Of a DNA stretch of 7,992 bases, positions 1 to 4,561 are shown one piece after another. Below the pieces are notes generated by a model. That model had not been told where the DNA came from. It was given only the letters and a program-made list of their open reading frames with translations, and ran no database searches. Every line of letters begins with the position of its first letter. The first letter of the stretch is position 1. This DNA is from Planctomycetaceae bacterium (lineage in GTDB: Bacteria; Planctomycetota; Planctomycetia; Pirellulales; Thermoguttaceae), in contig DOEZ01000651.1 of assembly GCA_003532715.1 (NCBI GenBank), forward strand, positions 625 to 8,616. Reading direction: 5' to 3'. Position numbers and translations under genes: made by a program.

Positions 1-600
1 CTCGGTCAGATAGGGCATCAACAGACGATTGACGACGAACCCCGGCCCGTCGGCGACGACCAGTGCCTCCTTCCCGACCGCCGCGACGAATCGCCCGGCC
101 GTCGCCACGGTCGCGGCCGACGTCTGCGGGGCGCGAACGACCTCGACCAGGGGCCGCTGGGCGACGGGATGAAAAAAATGCAGCCCGCAGAATCGCTCGG
201 GCCACGGCACCGTGGCGGCCAGTTGCTCGATGGGAATGGTCGACGTGTTGGTCGCCAAGACGGCCCGGTCGGCCAGCCAGGGGCTCAGTTCGGCATACAG
301 CCGCCCTTTGACGGCGGCGTCCTCGACGATCGATTCGAGCACCAGATCGCACGACGCCATCGCGTCGAACCGCGGCGCGACGACGAGCCGCTCGGCAAGT
401 AGCGTCTCTGTTTCGCCGGGCGGAGCGCGTCCCAACTCGGCCAATTGGTCGCGGACGTTTTCACCCGCGCGCTCCAACGCCCCCGGATCGGCGTCGGCGA
501 GTACGACGCGCATCCCGGCGGCGAGCGACGCGGCGGCGACGGCCGTGCCCATCAGCCCCGCGCCGACGATCCCGATCGATTCGACAGTTTGGCCGTCCAT
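1..600 (-). CDS. 3-hydroxyacyl-CoA dehydrogenase, NAD-binding, N-terminal part (runs off window)
   Basis: This would oxidise L-3-hydroxyacyl-CoA to 3-ketoacyl-CoA with NAD+, in beta-oxidation or butanoate metabolism in the cytoplasm. The 200 residues present cover the Rossmann domain and the start of the C-terminal helical domain. Visible are the dinucleotide motif IVGAGLMG (residues 11-18), an acidic residue after strand 2 (Asp36), ATNTSTIPI with Ser120, LHFFHPV with the catalytic His141, PLVEVV with Glu153, and GFVVNRLL with Asn191. Ser120, His141, Glu153 and Asn191 match the catalytic and structural Ser-His-Glu-Asn set of the family. The ATG at 600-598 is the only sensible start, since the family begins just before the GxGxxG motif. 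No Shine-Dalgarno is visible; a run of T with a terminator-like hairpin lies immediately upstream. The 3' end lies beyond base 1, so fusion to a crotonase domain cannot be excluded. Confidence 0.93.
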   Translation of the reverse strand, partial: MDGQTVESIGIVGAGLMGTAVAAASLAAGMRVVLADADPGALERAGENVRDQLAELGRAPPGETETLLAERLVVAPRFDAMASCDLVLESIVEDAAVKGRLYAELSPWLADRAVLATNTSTIPIEQLAATVPWPERFCGLHFFHPVAQRPLVEVVRAPQTSAATVATAGRFVAAVGKEALVVADGPGFVVNRLLMPYLTE

Positions 601-612
601 GTGGTCGCATCC

Positions 613-651
613 AAAAAAAGGCGGCGGGCCACCGCAAAATGACCCGCCGCC
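613..651 (-). terminator. Rho-independent terminator after the ferredoxin gene
   Basis: Read on the minus strand, a perfect 9-bp G+C stem (643-651 pairs with 620-628) encloses a 14-nt loop and is followed directly by seven T (619-613). This is a textbook intrinsic terminator for the ferredoxin transcript. It ends only 12 bp before the dehydrogenase ATG, so it either separates the two genes or attenuates a shared transcript. On the plus strand no U-run follows the stem, so it should act in one direction only. Confidence 0.8.
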
Positions 652-696
652 ACGTTAGGTTCGGATTCGCCGAAGTTCAAAAAGCACCGCGGCCAA

Positions 697-870
697 CTAC
701 TCGACCGAAATGGCCTCGGACGGGCAGACATCCACGCACGCGCCGCAGTCGCCGCACACATCTTCATCCACGACGGCCTTGTCGTCTTGCATCTCGATGG
801 CGTCCAACGGACAAGACTCGACGCATTCTCCACAACCGGTGCATTTGTCGGCATCAATTTGAGCTGCCAT
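697..870 (-). CDS. 2x[4Fe-4S] ferredoxin, 57 aa
   Basis: A small soluble electron carrier of the bacterial clostridial type. Two classical cluster motifs CxxCxxCxxxCP are present: Cys10, Cys13, Cys16, Cys20 (CTGCGECVESCP) and Cys39, Cys42, Cys45, Cys49 (CGDCGACVDVCP). Each site takes the first three cysteines of one motif and the last of the other. The 57-residue length is typical and there is no extension. The ATG at 870-868 has a GGGAG Shine-Dalgarno 8 nt upstream, which fixes the start. The protein is very acidic, as is usual for such ferredoxins. Its partner is unknown. The acyl-CoA dehydrogenase downstream on the same strand is NAD-dependent and does not itself need a ferredoxin, so the adjacency may not be functional. 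A strong terminator follows the gene. Confidence 0.95.
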   Translation of the reverse strand: MAAQIDADKCTGCGECVESCPLDAIEMQDDKAVVDEDVCGDCGACVDVCPSEAISVE

Positions 871-935
871 TCACTGCTCTCCCAAAAAAACGTAATAGAA
901 AAAACGATCGAAAACAGACGGAAACGTAAGTTCGC

Positions 936-1026
936 ACAATGTAGCACAGCCGCCCCCGGCTGTGAGCAACAGAATTTGACAATGTAGCACACCCGCCCCC
1001 GGGTGTGAGCAATAGAACTTGACAAT
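936..1026. repeat. Two tandem 43-bp units, each with a hairpin; covarying stems
   Basis: Unit 1 is 936-978, unit 2 is 979-1021, and a third begins with ACAAT at 1022-1026; the period is exactly 43. Each unit carries a 7-bp stem with a 6-nt GCCCCC loop: 945-951 with 958-964, and 988-994 with 1001-1007. Between the units the pair 949:960 (G-C) becomes 992:1003 (C-G), so the stem is preserved by a double change. The units lie 5' of the ferredoxin gene on the minus strand. The GTAGCAC lead-in recurs at 7905-7911. Confidence 0.85.
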
Positions 1027-1411
1027 CCACCCAGCGGCCGGAATCCGCACGGGGAATTCTTTCATCCTACCACGACGGCCCATTGCAGCCATGCCCCAAA
1101 CGACGAAGCCACTCCCACCCAGCTTCAGGGCTAGCTTCCCAGGATAGCGAGCAACGCCCCGGGCGACAAGAGGGTCTTCGGGAGGCGAGGGGCGCGGGGC
1201 GGGAGGCGTGGGACGAGGGGCCAGGTCTTGAAGTGCGACGATTCATCGTCGCTTTCGTCCGGTCCCCTGGGAACAGAAGACTCCCGTCAGCATTCAGCCG
1301 TCTGAAGTGGTCCTTAAGGATCGGAAAAAGGGAAAAGGGGGGAAAGGGAAAAACTCACGAGTTTCTTGTTCTGGGTGACGTTGAGGTCACTCAGCCTTTT
1401 TTCCTTTTTTC
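1027..1411. other. Gene-free spacer: G-rich stretch, small hairpin, purine and pyrimidine tracts
   Basis: I see no convincing gene on either strand. The stretch 1155-1222 is G-rich and low in complexity (GGGAGGCGAGGGGCGCGGGG at 1179-1198). A perfect 7-bp hairpin GCGACGA/TCGTCGC with a TTCA loop sits at 1235-1252. From 1324 a purine tract begins that is mirrored by a pyrimidine tract before the endonuclease V gene. Open frames across this part have no recognisable protein content. Confidence 0.6.
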
Positions 1412-1430
1412 CCCGTTTCCCCTTTTCCCG
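1324..1430. repeat. Purine tract / pyrimidine tract inverted pair
   Basis: An almost pure purine tract on the plus strand (1323-1353, A and G only) is followed about 45 bp later by an almost pure pyrimidine tract (1396-1430, interrupted by one G). The two can pair imperfectly as long G/A against C/T arms, giving a large cruciform, or each could support triplex-type structures. The pyrimidine arm runs into the first copy of the direct repeat at 1412-1465. Similar CTTTTCCCCTTTTTCC tracts recur at 3263-3295. Confidence 0.6.
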
Positions 1431-1528
1431 AATCGTTGGGTTAAGGCTCCATTTGGCTGAAGTGTTACCTTTCGCCCGTTTCCCCTTTTCCCGAATCGTC
1501 AGGTTTATGCTCCATTTGGCTGAAGTGT
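1412..1528. repeat. Direct repeat, two 54-bp copies, 63-bp period
   Basis: Copy A is 1412-1465 and copy B is 1475-1528. Fifty of 54 positions are identical, with all four differences in the short middle segment. Both begin with CCCGTTTCCCCTTTTCCC and end with TCCATTTGGCTGAAGTGT. Copy B lies inside the 3' end of the endonuclease V fusion gene, whose stop codon (1467-1465) lies in the gap and the edge of copy A. The look is that of a dispersed intergenic element rather than coding sequence. Confidence 0.85.
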
Positions 1529-2514
1529 ACCGACTCCCGCGCCGCCTCACGGCTGAGTCGATCGGCCCAATAGAGTGGCTCGGGCAGGCGACGCCCGCGA
1601 AGCACGGCCCGAACCGTCGCCTCCGCCCCGGCCCGGTCGATGCGGTGGCCGGGCGAGAGAAAAATCGGCCGCCGACTGCCCGCCGTCGCCCGCAAGGCCA
1701 CCCCGAGCGGCTCGCCGTCAATCAGCACGGGCCGCGACTCGCCGGGACGCATCCCCCCGATATCGACCGTCCCGAACAGCAGCTTCTTCGTCACGCCGAC
1801 GGTCGATTGGCCCCGGAGCACGCCCAGGTGCGTGGCGATTCCAGCGTGGCGATGATGCAACAGGCCACTGCCGTCGACCAGCACGACGTCGGCCCGGTGA
1901 ACCTGTCGATCGACCTCGTCGAGCAGATCGACCAGCAGCGGCAACTCGCGAAACGACAGAAAGCTTGTGATATAGGGGAAGCGAACTGGCCGACGGACGA
2001 TTGTCTTCCAGACGACGTTGCCCGACGCCGCCTCGGCCAGCACGTAGGCGGCCACGCCCTCGCCCGAGGCGGTGTACGACACATCGACGCCCGCGACCAG
2101 TTCGGGGAGCTTCCGCGGCGGCCGAAGCGAGACGTGCTCGACAATCGCCTCTTGTGCCCGGCGGAGCGCAACCAGCGGCCGGTCGGTTTCGAACCGCGTG
2201 AAGCGATGGTCGGCCAGTTTCACCAATCCGTCGCGCGACGCGACGCCTTCGCGCCGCAGCCGCCGCCTTTTGTCTTCGATCCGGCCCGAAATGTAGTTCC
2301 CCAACCCGCCATCGGCCCGCACGAGCCGATGGCACGGGCAGTCGTCGTCGTGCGCGTGGTGCATCGCGCAGTGCCCGACCCATCGAGCGGCAATCCGGTC
2401 GCCCAGCGCGTCGGCCAAATCGCCGTAAGTGGCAACCCGGCCGACCGGAATCTGTCGCCAAAGCCGTTCGAGGCAGGCCGCAAGATCAGGAATGTCGGGC
2501 AAGGCAAGCGTCAT
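1465..2514 (-). CDS. Fusion: O6-alkylguanine-transferase-like domain + endonuclease V, 349 aa
   Basis: Residues 7-92 match the DNA-binding/active-site domain of Ogt/MGMT: PVGRVATYGDLADALG (helix-turn-helix, Tyr30), the arginine finger in ARWVG (Arg44), the acceptor-cysteine motif PCHR (Cys61), and GGLGNY. The N-terminal ribonuclease-like domain of full Ogt is absent, as in the alkyltransferase-like (ATL) group; unlike ATLs, which replace the cysteine, this one keeps it. Residues 103-326 are endonuclease V, which cuts near deaminated bases such as inosine: AGVDVSY (Asp144), PYITSFLSFRE (Tyr181 wedge, Glu190), VLVDG (Asp214), the ATHLGV region, and GVTKKLLFG (Lys243). Asp144, Glu190 and Asp214 are the metal-binding triad. 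The ATG at 2514-2512 starts just before the first domain; the open frame continues 173 codons upstream but only through repeat sequence. Residues 330-349 are encoded by a repeat and are not family sequence. No strong Shine-Dalgarno is visible. Confidence 0.9.
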   Translation of the reverse strand: MTLALPDIPDLAACLERLWRQIPVGRVATYGDLADALGDRIAARWVGHCAMHHAHDDDCPCHRLVRADGGLGNYISGRIEDKRRRLRREGVASRDGLVKLADHRFTRFETDRPLVALRRAQEAIVEHVSLRPPRKLPELVAGVDVSYTASGEGVAAYVLAEAASGNVVWKTIVRRPVRFPYITSFLSFRELPLLVDLLDEVDRQVHRADVVLVDGSGLLHHRHAGIATHLGVLRGQSTVGVTKKLLFGTVDIGGMRPGESRPVLIDGEPLGVALRATAGSRRPIFLSPGHRIDRAGAEATVRAVLRGRRLPEPLYWADRLSREAARESVHFSQMEHKPDDSGKGETGER

Positions 2515-2575
2515 GGTTCCATTGTCGCACACCCAGCCGCCCCAACCAAGCCGGCCAGTAGGTCCCTCCTCGTGT

Positions 2576-2600
2576 AGGTCCCTTCCGCCGGAAGGGACCT
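2576..2600. repeat. Perfect 12+1+12 palindrome, AGGTCCC family
   Basis: Arms 2576-2587 (AGGTCCCTTCCG) and 2589-2600 are perfectly complementary around the single centre base 2588. A half copy TAGGTCCCT occurs just before it, at 2559-2567. The same outer bases and identical geometry recur at 6478-6502 with a different inner stem. It sits about 60 bp upstream of the endonuclease V fusion start and may lie in its leader. Confidence 0.85.
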
Positions 2601-2722
2601 TCGCCAGCCGAACGCCCGACCACAGGCGGCCAAGCCAAAAACCTGAGATCTGAGATCGGCAACGTCGCCCCCCGAGAAGCTGCGAACGCGGGTAGCCGGT
2701 TTCAGCAATTGGTCCAAAGCGG

Positions 2723-2794
2723 CATGTTTTCGGCGGTAGCCCGAAGCACGTTTTCCGCAATAGCCCGAATCGTGTTTTCGGCAATAGCCTGAAG
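2723..2794. repeat. Three tandem 24-bp units
   Basis: The units at 2723-2746, 2747-2770 and 2771-2794 share the pattern CRYGTTTTCSGCRRTAGCCYGAAK with a few substitutions each. Because 24 is a multiple of three, any frame across it gives an 8-residue peptide repeat, which explains long open frames here that are probably not real. It lies in the degraded zone downstream of the RAYT fragment. Confidence 0.75.
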
Positions 2795-2976
2795 GGCTCT
2801 CGTACGGAATCCCTTCGGGATATCGTCGATGGCAGCCCAAGGTCCCGCCCGCCGTGTGCCATGGATGGCTTGCCCATCCTTGCCGGCCTTGCCTTGCCGG
2901 CTTGCACCAGCTTCGACGTCGTTCTCCCTGCCTTCAGCTTGCACCTGGACCTTACCCAGAAGTCCGCCCCCACGAC

Positions 2977-3018
2977 TCCAAGAACTTCTCCGCGTCTCCG
3001 CGTCTCGGCGGTGAATAA
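2977..3018. repeat. Dispersed repeat of the HRRDAETRR type interrupting the transposase
   Basis: On the minus strand this reads TTCACCGCCGAGACGCGGAG followed by ACGCGGAGAAG, with an internal 8-bp repetition (GACGCGGA twice). Its translation HRRDAETRR is a familiar artefact peptide of a repeat widespread in planctomycetes and other genomes; that statement is from memory, not a search. It begins about 8 bp after the last recognisable transposase codon, so it probably marks the break point. Confidence 0.6.
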
Positions 3019-3025
3019 ACCCACA

Positions 3026-3220
3026 AAGTACAAGATGCCAGTGGTTGGGCATGATCAGGTAACCCAAAATCCGCATCGGCCTCTTTGCCAACGTCTCCTT
3101 CATCACACGTCCGAAGCCCGCGTAGTCGCCCTCCTTGCCGAAAATCCGCGCGCGTGCGTTCGCACGGTAGACTATGTGAAACACCATTCCACCAGGAGCG
3201 ATCCGGGCTGTTCGCGGCAT
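3026..3220 (-). pseudogene. RAYT (REP-associated Y1) transposase, N-terminal fragment
   Basis: The 65 residues from the ATG at 3220-3218 match the N-terminus of IS200-like REP-associated tyrosine transposases: MPRTARIAPGG, then HIVYRANAR, a GDYAGFGRVMKETL helix, and YLIMPNHWHLVL with the HUH metal-binding pair (His60 and His62). Family members normally continue for well over 100 residues and carry the nucleophilic tyrosine in a later helix. Here the match ends abruptly at HLVL and is replaced by repeat sequence, although a frame stays open to 2702. The catalytic tyrosine region is not recognisable, so the gene is almost certainly dead. RAYTs process single-stranded palindromic REP elements; palindromes are common in this window, but a link is only inference. 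Confidence 0.8.
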
Positions 3221-3226
3221 GGACCC

Positions 3227-3254
3227 AATCTACCACAACCGCCCCACCCGTCAA
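3227..3254 (-). promoter_or_regulatory. Possible sigma70 promoter for the RAYT fragment (leaderless)
   Basis: On the minus strand TTGACG (3254-3249), a 16-bp spacer and TAGATT (3232-3227) give a fair -35/-10 pair. The -10 ends only 6 bp before the RAYT ATG, so transcription would start at or next to the start codon, giving a leaderless mRNA. The pattern could be chance. Confidence 0.35.
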
Positions 3255-3535
3255 TAATTGGACTTTTCCCCTTTTTCCGCTATCCTTTTTCCGCTTGTAT
3301 CAAAGAGACGCGTGGGTTGGTCGGTCGGAAGACGGGTTTGTGATCGTTTTTGCTGACGAAACTAGGCTTTGGGGTCGCCGTCTCGCATGACCTCGCTGGG
3401 ATGGGTATACTTGTTCTGCCGGGTGTTCGTCGGGGTCGCTCCTCGGCGGGCCGAATCGGGCTGGGGGCTACTGTCTTCACCAGCCTTTCGGCGGTTGCCC
3501 CCGGCCCAGCCCGGTTGAAAGGTAGGTTCGCATGA
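3255..3535. other. Spacer with pyrimidine tracts and no recognisable gene
   Basis: The left part (3263-3295) holds two CTTTTTCCGC-like pyrimidine tracts related to those at 1396-1490. The rest, about 3300-3535, has open frames on both strands of 60-95 codons, but none has a recognisable domain, a Shine-Dalgarno or a believable start. It contains an imperfect inverted pairing of GGGCTGGGGGC (3458-3468) with GCCCCCGGCCCAGCCC (3496-3511). It may be a dispersed element or decayed remains of the restriction locus that left the HsdR scar to its right. Confidence 0.45.
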
Positions 3536-3547
3536 CGGCCAAGAAGG

Positions 3548-3649
3548 CGGATCCTCCGCAAACACGGCTACCCGCCCAACCTGCAAACGGAGGCGACCAA
3601 GCTGGTTCTGGAACAAGCCGAGGTTCTATGCGCCGATTGGGCGGCGTAG
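3548..3649 (+). pseudogene. HsdR remnant: last 33 residues of a type I restriction subunit
   Basis: Reading from 3548, the frame gives RILRKHGYPPNLQTEATK then LVLEQAEVLCADWAA and a TAG at 3647-3649. This matches the usual C-terminal end of type I restriction endonuclease R subunits of the DUF3387 group, with the KHGYPP motif, LVLEQAE and a terminal W-A. The frame is closed by TGA at 3533-3535, and the preceding ATGACGGCCAAGAAG (3532-3546) would fit a preceding HsdR stretch one frame off, as if one base had been gained. The body of HsdR and any hsdM/hsdS genes are absent from the window. It is a scar of a lost restriction system directly before the DUF4062 ORF pair. Confidence 0.75.
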
Positions 3650-3687
3650 AACGCCTTACTCGCCGCTGCTCAAGTCATCCATAATAC

Positions 3688-3693
3688 AAAAGG
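3688..3693 (+). promoter_or_regulatory. Ribosome binding site of the 3701 ORF
   Basis: AAAAGG ends 7 bp before the ATG at 3701, a plausible Shine-Dalgarno that supports this start. An AT-rich ATAATAC lies just upstream (3681-3687), which could be a -10-like element, but no convincing -35 partner is seen. Confidence 0.5.
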
Positions 3694-3700
3694 CGAAATC

Positions 3701-4516
3701 ATGGCAGACGAGTCTTCTGTAATCGATTTCCTCGATCAAGCGAAGAAGGTCGCAGGCCTTGCAGCGAAACTGGGCCGAGGCTTCCAGGAGGATTTCGAGA
3801 ACGGCGTGACCGGGCCAACTCATTGGAGCCGCCACAAGCTGGATTTTGACTCGCTCCGCCTGGTTCTTCAACAACTAGCTCCCCGGATACTGAACCCGCC
3901 CGAGGGTTCGGGGGCTGTGTCGCAGTGTCTGCGACAGGCGGCAGAGATAGTACGGCAGATTCACGAGGGTGTGCAGAAAGCCGAGTTCTGCAACTTGGCC
4001 GAGTACCGCGACTATTACCCCAATCTGAATAGCGTCGGCTGGGAACTCGACCAAGCAATCAAGCACGTTCAGAAGACCCTGAATTCCATCGACCGCTTGG
4101 CCTCCCTGGACGAGGTGCCAGAAGTGTCTCTTCCGACACAACCCCAAGAGGCCACTGCTACAAGCGTCAAAGCCGCCGCAAGCTGCCCAGCGGTCATGTC
4201 CACTGAAACCAATGAGGATTCCTCGGTCCTTCGCAATAGCGACGGGCAGTCGTTCAACCCAGGGCCAGGGAATATCTGGACGGTGGAGGACTACTACCGG
4301 GTGAAGAGACTGTATGAAGAGAATGGAGCGGTCTTCAATCCCGCATTGGAAAAGGGCTCGCCGGCCGCTTATCATGTGATCGCGCAAGCCAAGATGCGGG
4401 CCGAGAAGGGCGATGCTCGGACCTTCATCGATGTTCTTGCCGGTGATACGGTATCGCCTGAAGGTCCCAAGGACGTCCGCAGGGCATACAATCAGCTTGT
4501 CGTTCGGTGCGACTAG
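3701..4516 (+). CDS. Uncharacterised protein, 271 aa, upstream partner of the DUF4062 ORF
   Basis: I do not recognise this protein. It appears cytoplasmic: there is no signal peptide and no membrane segment. Residues 1-135 look mainly helical (VIDFLDQAKKVAGLAAKL at the start, a leucine-rich helix at 50-62, a helix at 73-96, another near 113-134). Residues 138-190 form a Thr/Ser/Ala/Pro-rich linker. Residues 191-271 form a second charged helical part starting IWTVEDYYRVKRLYEENG. No nuclease, NTPase or HTH motif is evident. The ATG at 3701 has an AAAAGG ribosome site. The ORF ends at TAG 4514-4516, yet the frame then stays open through the next gene, so the two could be one interrupted gene. 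An alternative is a two-gene operon in which this is a regulator or adaptor of the DUF4062 protein. Codon third positions are less GC-rich than in the flanking genes. Confidence 0.75.
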   Translation: MADESSVIDFLDQAKKVAGLAAKLGRGFQEDFENGVTGPTHWSRHKLDFDSLRLVLQQLAPRILNPPEGSGAVSQCLRQAAEIVRQIHEGVQKAEFCNLAEYRDYYPNLNSVGWELDQAIKHVQKTLNSIDRLASLDEVPEVSLPTQPQEATATSVKAAASCPAVMSTETNEDSSVLRNSDGQSFNPGPGNIWTVEDYYRVKRLYEENGAVFNPALEKGSPAAYHVIAQAKMRAEKGDARTFIDVLAGDTVSPEGPKDVRRAYNQLVVRCD

Positions 4517-4561
4517 ATCGGCGGTGACCGACGGGAAGCTCTCCTGAAGCTTCGTGCCAAG

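Noticed and set aside
552..1025. 157-codon minus-strand open frame over the ferredoxin gene
   Set aside because: It reads the ferredoxin cysteine region in the wrong frame and runs through the hairpin repeats. The ferredoxin frame has both complete cluster motifs.
936..1026. CRISPR array
   Set aside because: The units are directly tandem with no unique spacers, only two copies, and no cas genes nearby.
1235..1252. Rho-independent terminator on the plus strand
   Set aside because: The 7-bp hairpin is followed by only three T, and no plus-strand gene precedes it.
1366..2577. A 403-codon open frame on the plus strand
   Set aside because: It is antisense to the endonuclease V fusion, whose motifs are unmistakable. 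High GC keeps the opposite strand open. Its peptide is rich in Arg/Pro/His with no domain.
2511..2840. 109-codon minus-strand frame overlapping the fusion start by ATGA
   Set aside because: The overlap is suggestive of coupling, but the peptide is read from repeats and has no domain.
2702..3025. C-terminal part of the open frame that continues the RAYT fragment
   Set aside because: After HLVL the sequence is repeat-derived (24-bp units give an 8-residue repeat) and has no RAYT helix with a catalytic tyrosine.
2515..3033. N-terminal extension of the endonuclease V fusion by 173 codons
   Set aside because: The extension is translated tandem repeats, a palindrome and an HRRDAETRR-type repeat overlapping the RAYT fragment. 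The family start at 2514 is sufficient.
3350..3535. Small protein of 61 codons on the plus strand
   Set aside because: There is no ribosome site, no recognisable sequence, and an equally long open frame on the other strand.
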